From Planctomycetaceae bacterium (GTDB taxonomy: Bacteria; Planctomycetota; Planctomycetia; Pirellulales; Pirellulaceae): a DNA stretch of 42,477 bases. Below, in pieces: positions 7,609 through 15,691 of this stretch. Positions within the stretch are counted from its first letter, which is position 1. Each line of letters starts with the position of its first letter. The stretch covers positions 1 to 42,477 of the forward strand of contig SKKK01000289.1 of the NCBI GenBank assembly GCA_007121535.1. The letters are read 5' to 3'. Below the pieces are notes generated by a model that was not told where the DNA came from, searched no databases, and saw only the letters and a list, made by a program, of their open reading frames with translations. The translations under genes were made by a program, and so were the position numbers.

Positions 7609-8958
7609 TTACGCGGTGATTTCGATCGTACGCGACCCGATGGCGGTCACGCGCCCGTCGATACTGGCGTGGACCGGGCATCCGAGCTGCCGGTCGTCCA
7701 CTCGTGCGATCGGATCGCCTCGCCGCACCCGGTCGCCCCTGCCGACGATCGGCTGGGCTGGCGAGCCGATATGCGAGTCCAAGGGGATCGACACGCGTCG
7801 GGGTTGCCAGTCGTCGAAACGCCGGAATTCGGCCTTGCGATCATACGGCCGCAGCCCCAGTCGCGTGATCAGCGTCGGGATCGGGATCTCGCGGCCTTTC
7901 CGAGCCGGATGCGGATCGCGGAACAACACCTCCAGTTCGGCTTCGCTTCGTCCCAGCCCGTTTTCACGGAGGATCTGTTTGGCGTCCACGCAGATATTTT
8001 TCGGATCCAACGATTCCGGACACGCGATATACGAACAGACGTTGCATTCACAGCAATACTGAGCCCAAAGGCTGCCGCGCTGCTTCGCCTCGCCCGTCAT
8101 CAGCAGCGTTCGCATGACTTTGTGCGGTTCGATCGGGTAACCCATGATGTATCGAGGACACAACTCGGTGCACAGCGAACACTGATCGCACTGGCCATGA
8201 CCGATCCGCGTATACGTCGCTTGACTTTGCGATTTCCGCATCGCCAGATGATGGTCGGCCGGCAACGGGATGATGCCTCCCGTGTTCTTTGTCACCGGGA
8301 CCGAGGCATCGGTCGTGACGCCACCCATCATCAGCCCGCCGGTCAGAATCACCGGATCATCGACCTGGCATCCCCCGGCCAATTCCAGGCAATCGGCGAT
8401 CGAGGTGCCGATCGGCACGATGGTGGTCACCGGATGATTCACCGCACCGCAGATCGTCAGGTACTTGTCCGTCACCGGGCGACCTTCCAGAGCGTGAGCG
8501 ATGTTGATGATGGTTTCCACGTTGTCCACCACCGCTCCGACTTGCAGCGGAATCCCGCCCGGCGGGATCAATCGACCGGTGATCTCGTAAACCAACAGAT
8601 ACTCGTCGCCTGCCGGATAAACGTCCGGGTAGATCAACGTCTGAAAATCGTGACGAGCCAGGTGCTGTTGGAACTGGTCCAGCACGTCGGCGTTCTTGCG
8701 TTTGACCGCCAGCGTGACCGTATGCGCGTCGGTCAGTTGCTGCATGATCTCCAGGCCGCGAAACATCGCCTGCTGGTCTTGCAGCATCGATTCACGATCC
8801 TTTTGCAGCAACGGTTCGCACTCGGCACCGTTGGCGATCACAAACGGGACCCGGGTCTCCAACTTTTTGTAGGTCGGAAAGCCCGCACCTCCGGCACCGG
8901 TGACGCCGGCGTCCCTGATTTGACGCAGTATTTCCTGTTTGTTTATCGTCGAAGGCAT
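7609..8958 (-). CDS. PduS-like flavin/iron-sulfur electron-transfer protein (RnfC-like)
   Basis: 449 residues, close to the PduS length. The N-terminus carries the NADH/FMN-binding motif VTGAGGAGFPTYKKL (19-33) and FVIANGAECEPLLQKD. An SLBB-like region lies around 165-220. Two 4Fe-4S motifs follow: C257, C260, C263, C267 and C302, C305, C308, C313. The C-terminus (about 370-449) is an RnfC-type barrel-sandwich hybrid domain. In Pdu microcompartments PduS is a cobalamin reductase associated with PduT; here the partner gene for a PduT-like shell protein lies immediately downstream. What it reduces in a planctomycete is unknown, NADH recycling across the shell being a reasonable inference. A 15-bp palindrome is located 16 bp upstream of the start. 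Confidence 0.92.
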   Translation of the reverse strand: MPSTINKQEILRQIRDAGVTGAGGAGFPTYKKLETRVPFVIANGAECEPLLQKDRESMLQDQQAMFRGLEIMQQLTDAHTVTLAVKRKNADVLDQFQQHLARHDFQTLIYPDVYPAGDEYLLVYEITGRLIPPGGIPLQVGAVVDNVETIINIAHALEGRPVTDKYLTICGAVNHPVTTIVPIGTSIADCLELAGGCQVDDPVILTGGLMMGGVTTDASVPVTKNTGGIIPLPADHHLAMRKSQSQATYTRIGHGQCDQCSLCTELCPRYIMGYPIEPHKVMRTLLMTGEAKQRGSLWAQYCCECNVCSYIACPESLDPKNICVDAKQILRENGLGRSEAELEVLFRDPHPARKGREIPIPTLITRLGLRPYDRKAEFRRFDDWQPRRVSIPLDSHIGSPAQPIVGRGDRVRRGDPIARVDDRQLGCPVHASIDGRVTAIGSRTIEITA

Positions 8959-8973
8959 CTGACTTCACAAATG

Positions 8974-8988
8974 GCTTGATCATCAAGC
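8974..8988. promoter_or_regulatory. 15-bp perfect palindrome, candidate operator
   Basis: GCTTGAT-C-ATCAAGC is a perfect 7-bp inverted repeat around one base. It sits 16 bp upstream of the PduS-like start codon, in the spacer between the minus-strand BMC group and the plus-strand hydrolase gene. The position suits a repressor or activator site for the BMC group; no regulator gene is adjacent, so the assignment is inference. Confidence 0.4.
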
Positions 8989-9216
8989 GGTAAAATCCGC
9001 CCGCTTTCTTTGCAATGACGCTGCAGAATCATATCACATCCCGGCAATGTTTGCGTAGCAGGCACACTCGTCTTTCGTCGAGGGAAGCATTGCAGTCATC
9101 CGCCCGACCGCGCCGATGGAAGAACAGGCTGTTGCCTGGCGGTGCCCGGTCGACGGCTGACCGAGAGCCCCTCCTGCAGATACAAATCATCCCCGCTGCA
9201 TGGCTGAACCTGACTA

Positions 9217-9909
9217 ATGGCGTATGCCGACCAACCCACACATACGGTTTGTGCATCGGCGAGAGCTGCCTTGCCTCGTGCGGTTCCATCTCCCGCGAAG
9301 CTGGGCGCACTTCTGTTGATGCTAACCGCAATGGATTCGGTGGCCGAAGCGCAAACGACTCGTGGTACAGTTCTTCTGGTGCGAGGCGTCATGACGGTTT
9401 TTTCGCTGGGATTGGACGATCTGGCGACGAAACTTCCCCGCGAGACGTTGGAAGTCCAGGTGGTACCGACTTCCTGGTCGCCCCATGCGACACGAAACAT
9501 CGCCGAACGCTACCGGCGAGGTGAATTGAACGGTCCGCTGGTATTGATCGGACATAGCCTGGGAGGCGACATGTTGCCGGGTCTGGCTCGACAATTGGGC
9601 ACTGCCGGCTTGAACGTCGATTTGATGATCCTGATCGACTCGACCAATCCCGCGGATGTTCCCGTGAACGTCCGCCGATGTATCAATCTGTATCAGTCGA
9701 ATCTTTCGCCGACTTGGTTTCGCGTATTCCGCGGAGCACCGATCCGCGCGACCAACCCGGCCACCCAGTTGGTGAACGTGGACCTCCGTCAGTTTCCGGA
9801 AATCGGGCAAACGCCGACACTCCACCACTTCAACATCGACGCCTCGACCTGGGTCCACCAGATCGTCATGGGCGAGATTCAGCATCTCATCCGTTCCAGC
9901 GGCCAGTAG
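9217..9909 (+). CDS. Secreted alpha/beta hydrolase (lipase/thioesterase-like)
   Basis: 230 residues. A hydrophobic stretch at about 28-45 (LGALLLMLTAMDSVAEA) suggests export with cleavage after AEA. The nucleophile elbow GHSLGG (112-117, Ser114) is clear, with a candidate acid Asp141 in LMILIDSTNPADVP and a candidate histidine in LHHFNIDAS (203-204). The segment TVLLVRGVMTVFSLGLDDLA near the start is typical of a small family of lipase-like hydrolases. The substrate is unknown. The ATG at 9217 has no strong ribosome-binding site, so the start is uncertain. It is divergent from the PduS-like gene; the 258-bp spacer holds the palindrome and no recognised gene. Confidence 0.75.
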   Translation: MAYADQPTHTVCASARAALPRAVPSPAKLGALLLMLTAMDSVAEAQTTRGTVLLVRGVMTVFSLGLDDLATKLPRETLEVQVVPTSWSPHATRNIAERYRRGELNGPLVLIGHSLGGDMLPGLARQLGTAGLNVDLMILIDSTNPADVPVNVRRCINLYQSNLSPTWFRVFRGAPIRATNPATQLVNVDLRQFPEIGQTPTLHHFNIDASTWVHQIVMGEIQHLIRSSGQ

Positions 9910-10249
9910 GCAGTACACACGTCCCAAGGCGGCGAATTACGGCGTTTCGTGCCGAATTATCCCTGCCCATTAGCGATTGCAATGGCCAGCTATGGTCCGA
10001 ACGACGACTCTCACTTCGACACAATGCCTTTCACTGCGAAACGACGATACCCCCAAAGTGGTAATCTCACTACTTCCTTGACGGTAAAGAATATCGGTCG
10101 CAGCCAATATTTGAAACAGAATCGGTGTCGAACCATTGTGAATTCGACAGCCGACTGTTATGATTTATATTGTGAGTATTCCGTTGGATTTGTCGCGGAC
10201 CACTCCCGTCAGTTACGTTCTCGTTACCTTCGTTAGCAGGAGCAACATT
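9910..10249. other. 340-bp intergenic region upstream of the DUF1559 gene
   Basis: No coding sequence is supported here. The region becomes visibly AT-richer after about 10040 and contains the promoter candidate at 10136-10164 and the ribosome-binding site at 10238-10242. No repeat or RNA gene was recognised. Confidence 0.6.
10136..10164 (+). promoter_or_regulatory. Sigma70-type promoter candidate for the DUF1559 gene
   Basis: TTGTGA at 10136-10141 and TATGAT at 10159-10164 are separated by exactly 17 bases, close to the sigma70 consensus, within an AT-rich stretch 86 bp upstream of the start codon. No experimental support; called from sequence only. Confidence 0.5.
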
Positions 10250-11320
10250 ATGCGTCTCGTAACTCGTCGCGGTTTCACTTTGGTGGAATTGCTAGTAGTG
10301 ATCGCAATCATCGGCGTTCTCGTCGGCTTGCTGCTCCCTGCAGTACAAGCTGCTCGCGAGGCCGCTCGACGGACTCAATGCACAAATAATCTCAAGCAAA
10401 TCGGCTTGGCGATGCACAACTATCATGATAGCTACAGAAGTCTACCGGCTCCAGGCTATGAATGGGGCGGAGGGGTTTTTAGGAACCGCTGTCGCGCCAC
10501 TCGTGGCATGGCGACTGCAGTTCAAGATGAGCCTCTCGACGCAAGCAGTATGAACCATGGTCAATCGTGGGTGGTGGGAGTCTTGCCGTATCTCGAACAA
10601 CAGCCGCTTCAGGATTCGTTTTTCGCCGCCGCGCCTACATTGGATTCTGGGTGGGGTTCACCAAGAAGTTGTTGGTTCAGTTTAGGCACAACATCCGAAG
10701 GCCATGCATTGGCGCCGGTGCTCGAAAATGAGCTGCCATTTCTTCAGTGCCCCAGCGACGCCGGAATTAAGACGGCCTTTGCAGTCGGCCCATCCGGATC
10801 CCAGGCAAGGATTTCCAGGATCAATTACGGTGTCAACGCTGGCCCATCTCCAGCAGCTTCGTGGGGAGAGCCTGCGTTTCGAAATAACGAGGCGGATCGT
10901 GGACCGTTTAGCTTCGGAATAGCATGGGAGTATTGTGCGGATTTTGCCGCGATGACCGATGGTACGTCGAATACGATTCTCTTGGGTGAATTGGTTGCAG
11001 CTTCGAATGGAGCCGATACTCGAGGCGCGTGGGCTTTCTCGTCTGGCCCGTTTATCAACGGTGGAGATGTAATCGGTCCGAATAGCCGGTTCCCGGATCA
11101 TCCGCCACGGTGCGGTCACGTGGACAGCACTAACCGTCACTTGGTTTGTACCGACGCGATCAATCCCGTTGCGTACCAGACTGCTCGAAGTTACCATCCC
11201 GGTGGGGTCCACATCTGCCTAGGCGATGCCTCGGTACGCTTTGTCAACGATACAATTGACGGAACGGTTTGGCGAAACCTAATGGCTATGTCTAGCGGTC
11301 AGACCGTTACTGATTTTTAG
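10250..11320 (+). CDS. DUF1559 protein with prepilin-type N-terminus
   Basis: 356 residues of the planctomycete-expanded DUF1559 family. The N-terminus MRLVTRRGFTLVELLVVIAI is a class III prepilin signal: cleavage is expected between G and F, leaving the F/E residues needed for methylation and assembly, followed by a hydrophobic helix. Then comes the family hallmark AREAARRTQCTNNLKQIGLAMHNYHD, and near the end YHPGGVHICLGDASVRFVNDTID, the H-x9-DG type motif. The function is unknown; pseudopilin-like surface assemblies are suspected. ATG 10250 was chosen for its AGGAG site at 10238-10242; the open frame continues upstream to 10160 but overlaps the promoter candidate. Its DNA looks less GC-rich than the flanking genes. 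Confidence 0.93.
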   Translation: MRLVTRRGFTLVELLVVIAIIGVLVGLLLPAVQAAREAARRTQCTNNLKQIGLAMHNYHDSYRSLPAPGYEWGGGVFRNRCRATRGMATAVQDEPLDASSMNHGQSWVVGVLPYLEQQPLQDSFFAAAPTLDSGWGSPRSCWFSLGTTSEGHALAPVLENELPFLQCPSDAGIKTAFAVGPSGSQARISRINYGVNAGPSPAASWGEPAFRNNEADRGPFSFGIAWEYCADFAAMTDGTSNTILLGELVAASNGADTRGAWAFSSGPFINGGDVIGPNSRFPDHPPRCGHVDSTNRHLVCTDAINPVAYQTARSYHPGGVHICLGDASVRFVNDTIDGTVWRNLMAMSSGQTVTDF

Positions 11321-11358
11321 GGACGCCATACATTGACAAGAAAATCCTGGCCGGGTGC

Positions 11359-12099
11359 TTAATACGGGTTCAGCATGTCCCGGACCTGTTTGGTTCCCCA
11401 GATGATCGCTTCGTCGATGACGCACGATTCCGGGATGTCGATGCAGTGGACCAACGTTCGCGCAAATTCGTACGCGTCGGGATAGCCGTCCTGCCAATCG
11501 GAATCGATGCCTGCTGCGTCGCAGAATCCGGTGCGGGCAGCACCCGGTACAAAGCTGCTGGCTTTGCCGCCCCATAGACACATCTCTTTGTGCAGGCACC
11601 GCGTGAAGGCGACCAACCCGGCTTTCGCCGCCGTGTAGGTCGCCCATTGACCCCAAGAATAGTGGGCACAACCGCTCGATACGTTGACGATCTGTCCTTG
11701 GCCCCGCGGCTTCATTACCTTGACCGCCTCGCGACAGCCTTTGATCACCGACGCCAGGTTGATGTCCAGGATCGTCCGAATGTCATCGTCACTCAACTCT
11801 TCCAGGTCCGCGATCTTCACGCCGGCTCCGTGGTTGTTTACCAGTACATCCACGTGCCCGAACCGATCGATCGTCTGCTGAATCACTTTCTGCCAATCGG
11901 CCGTGTTGACCGCGTCCGCCTGAACGGCCGACAGATGGGGCGACGCCAGTTCGGTGGCAGCCGCCTCCAAACGCTGTTGGTCGCGACCGGTGATCACCAC
12001 ACGAGCGCCCATCTCCAGCAGGATCCTGGCCGCTTCTAGTCCAAAGCCTGACGACCCTCCCGTAATGATGATCACCTTGTCTTCAACATAGTGCTTCAC
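11359..12099 (-). CDS. Short-chain dehydrogenase/reductase (SDR)
   Basis: 246 residues, classical SDR length. Cofactor motif TGGSSGFG (13-20), NNHG in place of the common NNAG (88-91), and the catalytic Ser in NVSSG (141-142) with Tyr155-x3-Lys159 in YTAAK. An NAD(P)-dependent alcohol or keto substrate is expected; the substrate is unknown. The start was set at GTG 12099, preceded by AAGGGG at a good distance and beginning right before the first beta strand; the frame stays open upstream and ATG 12135 is an alternative. The C-terminal half has several cysteines (HCIDIPESCVIDEAIIWG). It is convergent with the DUF1559 gene and is probably a single-gene unit. Confidence 0.88.
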   Translation of the reverse strand: MKHYVEDKVIIITGGSSGFGLEAARILLEMGARVVITGRDQQRLEAAATELASPHLSAVQADAVNTADWQKVIQQTIDRFGHVDVLVNNHGAGVKIADLEELSDDDIRTILDINLASVIKGCREAVKVMKPRGQGQIVNVSSGCAHYSWGQWATYTAAKAGLVAFTRCLHKEMCLWGGKASSFVPGAARTGFCDAAGIDSDWQDGYPDAYEFARTLVHCIDIPESCVIDEAIIWGTKQVRDMLNPY

Positions 12100-12630
12100 G
12101 ATTCCGAACCCCTTGCAACAACTTGGTTTCTCCATCGCCACGCGGCTGGGCACCAACGAAGCCCACCGCTTGATGGTCCAGCATAGTCGCCGAACAAACC
12201 TGCAGTCAATCGGCCTCGCCTGCCGAGCTTCCGTTGGCACCCTTCGATCAAGACAGCCCGACGGTGCCAGATAGGTGCCATCCACTAAGTGTGACAATCG
12301 ATGCTTGGCAAAGGGTCGTCGACGCGTTTGATCGAGTTGAAGAGGCAAGCCAAGCAGGAGATTCTTGCCGTTTTCGAGTGCGGTGGCTTGACGCCGTTTT
12401 CATTTTGCGTCAGCTTTCATTTTGCACGATAGGTGTTGAACGAGCGGAAAGAAAGGCACAGCCGAAGCGGTGTCAAGCCACCGCACTCGAAAAAAAGCGG
12501 GCGGCCTCTTGGAAACACGAAATTTTACTTTCCACAAACACCAAACCGGGCGAAACCGGTACAAATCCAACACCCCGGGTCAGGCTCTTTTCCTGATAAG
12601 CCTGGCTCGGAGGTTTAGGGAGGAAATCAG
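12100..12630. other. 530-bp intergenic region
   Basis: The stretch between the divergent SDR and beta-helix genes holds no supported gene. It contains the inverted repeat at 12371-12493 and, just before the downstream ribosome-binding site, a small hairpin (CAGGCT at 12581-12586 with AGCCTG at 12599-12604). The part 12136-12370 shows nothing recognisable. Confidence 0.6.
12371..12493. repeat. 123-bp element with 26-bp imperfect terminal inverted repeats
   Basis: The left arm at 12371-12396 and the right arm at 12468-12493 are inverted copies of each other with 25 of 26 bases matching; the arm includes CGAGTGCGGTGGCTTGAC. The 71-bp interior is AT-richer and has two close copies of TTTCATTTTGC. 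The form fits a small non-autonomous mobile element or a REP-like pair. The arm sequence resembles interspersed repeats I associate with Rhodopirellula-type genomes, which is unverified. Confidence 0.75.
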
Positions 12631-15543
12631 ATGAATCGATGGTTCGTTCTTTTGGTGGGGTTTTGGCTGCTGGGTGTTGGTTCGGTCGCTGGTGGTCAAT
12701 CGGCGAAATTTTTTGTTGGGCCGGGCGGGGATGACGGGAATCCGGGGACGGCCGAGCGGCCGTTTGCCACATTGGTACGCGCTCAACAGGCGGTGCGGGC
12801 ACTTGGCCAGGGTCATGGGGCGACGGTTCGCTTGCAAGGCGGGACGTACTATCTGGACCAGCCGCTGGTCTTCACCTCGGCCGACTCGGGCAGCGCGGAC
12901 GCTCCGGTGGTTTTCGCCGCTGCGGCGGGCCAGACGGTGGTGGTCAGTGGCGGGCGACGTTTGCAGTTGGATTGGCGGCCGTACCGCGACGGCATTTTCC
13001 AGGCCGCCACGCCGGATGGACTGGAGATCGACCAGGTGTTCGTCGATGGCCAGCGTCAACCGATGGCTCGCTACCCGAACTTCGATCCGCAGGTGGCGAT
13101 CTACAACGGCTACGCGGCCGATGCGTTCAGCCGCGAGCGGGCCGCGCGCTGGAGCGATCCGGCCGGCGGCTATATCCACGCCATGCACCGCGCTCGTTGG
13201 GGCGGCTATCATTATCGGATCCTGGGCAAAGAGCCGGAAGGCAGCGTGATCTACGAAGGCGGTTGGCAGAACAATCGCCAGATGGGTATGCATCCCGAAC
13301 ACCGGTTCGTCGAGAACATCTTCGAGGAACTCGACGCACCCGGCGAATGGTATCACGACGCGGATAACCAAATCTTGTACTTCTACCCACCGGCCGACCT
13401 GAAGTTGGACGAAGCAACGATCGAGGTGGCCGGGCTCAGGCATTTGATCGAGTTCCGGGGCCAGCCGCAGTCGCCCGTACGGCACGTGCAGCTCTGCGGG
13501 TTGACCTTCCGCCACGCGGCACGGACGTTCATGGATACCAACGAGCCGCTGCTGCGGAGCGATTGGACGATCTACCGAGGCGGCGCGGTGTTCTTCGATG
13601 GCGCCGAAGACTGCAAATTGATCGATTGCGAGTTCGATCAATTGGGCGGCAACGCCGTGATGGTCAGCGGCTACAACCGTCGAATCACCGTGCGTGGCTG
13701 TTTGATCGGCGACAGCGGAGCCAGCGGTGTGGCGTTCGTGGGTGATCCCGATTCGGTCCGCAGCCCGCTGTTCGAATACCACCAGCGCCAGAGTTACGCC
13801 CGGATCGACGGCACTCCGGGACCGAAGAGCGAGCATTACCCGGCAGATTGCCTGGTCGAAGATTGTTTGATCCGTCGAGTCGGGCGAGTTGAGAAACAGG
13901 CGGCGGGCGTGCAGATCTCGATGGCCGCTCGAATCACCATCCGGCATTGCTCGATCTACGAGACGCCTCGCGCCGGGATCAACATCAGCGAAGGCACCTT
14001 CGGCGGGCATCTGATCGAGTTCTGTGATGTGTTCGACACGGTATTGGAGACGAGCGATCACGGCAGCTTCAATTCCTGGGGCCGCGATCGTTTTTGGGGG
14101 CTGACCGAGGCGCCCGACGATCAACTGTCCGACCTGGCTCTGTTGGACATGCTGGCGCCCAATGTGATCCGCAACAGCCGCTGGCGCTGCGATCACGGCT
14201 GGGATGTCGATCTGGATGATGGCTCCAGCAGCTACCACGTCTACAACAATTTGATGTTGCACGGCGGCTTGAAGTTTCGCGAAGGCTTTCATCGCATCGC
14301 GGAGAATAACATCATGGTGAACAATTCATTCCATCCGCACGTTTGGTATCCCGACAGCCGCGACGTGTTTCGCCGCAATATCGTGTTCACCCCCTATCGT
14401 CCGATCCGCGTCGATCGGCCGTGGGGCCAGGTCGTCGATCACAATCTGCTGCATCGGTCCGACGCGAACCAGCAGCCGGCCGAGATCTTGCAGCAGCAGA
14501 GCGGACGCGACCAGCATTCCTCGATCGCCGACGCTCGGTTCGTCGACCCGGCCAGCGGCGATTACCGCGTCCAGGAAGACTCGCCCGCCCTGACACTGGG
14601 TTTCCAGAATTTTCCAATGGACCGCTTTGGCGTACAAAGCCCCCGCTTGAGGTCGATCGCTCGCACTCCGGATTTGCCGACAGTGCGAACGATCGAAGCA
14701 CAGGAGACGGGACCAGCGGAAAAGGCGGTCCGCGTCTGGTTGCAAGCCCGTGTGCGGGAGTTGGAGGGTGAAGAGTTTTCGGCGTTCGGCGTCAGTCGGG
14801 ATGCGGCAGGCGTGCATCTGGCGGAAGTGCCGGAGGGATCGCTGGCTGCGGCCAGCGGCTTGAGAACGAACGACGTGGTGCAACGTCTGAACGGCCGGCC
14901 CGTCAAACGGCTGAGCGATCTGTACCGGTTGCAGGATGCGGCGGATGGCCAACCACTGACCGTCGGGCTGGTGCGCGATCAACAGGAGCTGACGACGAAG
15001 GTCGTCGATTATCCATTCGTTGTGACCGAATCCCCGTCCGGCAGAAACTTCGTCATCGTCCCGCTGGCCGATGCGACTCGGACGATCCCGATCCACAAGA
15101 TCGAGTCCCGGCCGTCGACGGCCAACGAGCGGCTGGATACCTTGCACGATGGGCGACTGGCCGAAAACTACGGTCCGGTGTTTCGTAACCGCGTGGTGGG
15201 CGGCATGTATCGGGTCGACCTGGGCAGTGTCCAGCGTGTCGCTGCCGTCCGCACGTGGTCCTACCATCAGAACCGCAATCGCGGCCCCCAGCATTGGACG
15301 CTGTACGGCAGCGACAGCGACGACGATCCCGGCTGGGATGTCGACGATGCCGAACGTTTCGTACCGATCGTCGAGGTCAACACGTTGGGCAGGGCCGTCG
15401 ACCGCTTCCAAGCGACCAGCGTCCAGCGAGCTGGCAACCGCGCCCTGGGTTCGTTCCGCTGGTTGATCTGGGCAGTCCGTCCCGTCACGGCCATCCAGGA
15501 GAACACGGCCATGCAAGAGTTTCAGGTCATCCCGGCTGAATGA
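12631..15543 (+). CDS. Secreted parallel beta-helix protein with PDZ and discoidin-like domains
   Basis: 970 residues. Signal peptide MNRWFVLLVGFWLLGVGSVAGG, then KFFVGPGGDDGNPGTAERPFATL, the opening typical of right-handed beta-helix glycan enzymes. The beta-helix runs to about residue 660 with repeated CLIRRVG- and NIMVNN-type coils; GEWYHDADNQILYFYPP recalls glycoside hydrolase family 141, so a GH141-like activity is possible. Residues of about 715-800 form a PDZ domain (AASGLRTNDVVQRLNG), and about 825-965 look like an F5/8 discoidin-type beta-sandwich (MYRVDLGSVQRVAAVRTWS). The strong ribosome-binding site GGGAGG lies just upstream of ATG 12631. It probably acts on polysaccharides in the periplasm or at the surface. 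The three-part architecture is unusual. Confidence 0.85.
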   Translation: MNRWFVLLVGFWLLGVGSVAGGQSAKFFVGPGGDDGNPGTAERPFATLVRAQQAVRALGQGHGATVRLQGGTYYLDQPLVFTSADSGSADAPVVFAAAAGQTVVVSGGRRLQLDWRPYRDGIFQAATPDGLEIDQVFVDGQRQPMARYPNFDPQVAIYNGYAADAFSRERAARWSDPAGGYIHAMHRARWGGYHYRILGKEPEGSVIYEGGWQNNRQMGMHPEHRFVENIFEELDAPGEWYHDADNQILYFYPPADLKLDEATIEVAGLRHLIEFRGQPQSPVRHVQLCGLTFRHAARTFMDTNEPLLRSDWTIYRGGAVFFDGAEDCKLIDCEFDQLGGNAVMVSGYNRRITVRGCLIGDSGASGVAFVGDPDSVRSPLFEYHQRQSYARIDGTPGPKSEHYPADCLVEDCLIRRVGRVEKQAAGVQISMAARITIRHCSIYETPRAGINISEGTFGGHLIEFCDVFDTVLETSDHGSFNSWGRDRFWGLTEAPDDQLSDLALLDMLAPNVIRNSRWRCDHGWDVDLDDGSSSYHVYNNLMLHGGLKFREGFHRIAENNIMVNNSFHPHVWYPDSRDVFRRNIVFTPYRPIRVDRPWGQVVDHNLLHRSDANQQPAEILQQQSGRDQHSSIADARFVDPASGDYRVQEDSPALTLGFQNFPMDRFGVQSPRLRSIARTPDLPTVRTIEAQETGPAEKAVRVWLQARVRELEGEEFSAFGVSRDAAGVHLAEVPEGSLAAASGLRTNDVVQRLNGRPVKRLSDLYRLQDAADGQPLTVGLVRDQQELTTKVVDYPFVVTESPSGRNFVIVPLADATRTIPIHKIESRPSTANERLDTLHDGRLAENYGPVFRNRVVGGMYRVDLGSVQRVAAVRTWSYHQNRNRGPQHWTLYGSDSDDDPGWDVDDAERFVPIVEVNTLGRAVDRFQATSVQRAGNRALGSFRWLIWAVRPVTAIQENTAMQEFQVIPAE

Positions 15544-15691
15544 GCACCGTTCGAGAATTGAGATCCCGGCACCAGCGATTCCTGGAAACGGCCAACGATT
15601 TGAGATACGCTATGAGGACACGGATGAAGCTGGTTGTGGAACAGCGACCGGGAATTGACCCGTCTTCGTTCGGTATGACAAGGAGCTTGAC

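Noticed and set aside
5840-8958. Complete microcompartment operon
   Set aside because: Only a PduS-like protein and one tandem BMC protein are encoded; no BMC-H, BMC-P or core enzymes are in the window.
12580-14292. 570-codon minus-strand open frame opposite the beta-helix gene
   Set aside because: Low-quality composition, no motifs; shadow of the plus-strand gene, which has a strong ribosome-binding site and signal peptide.
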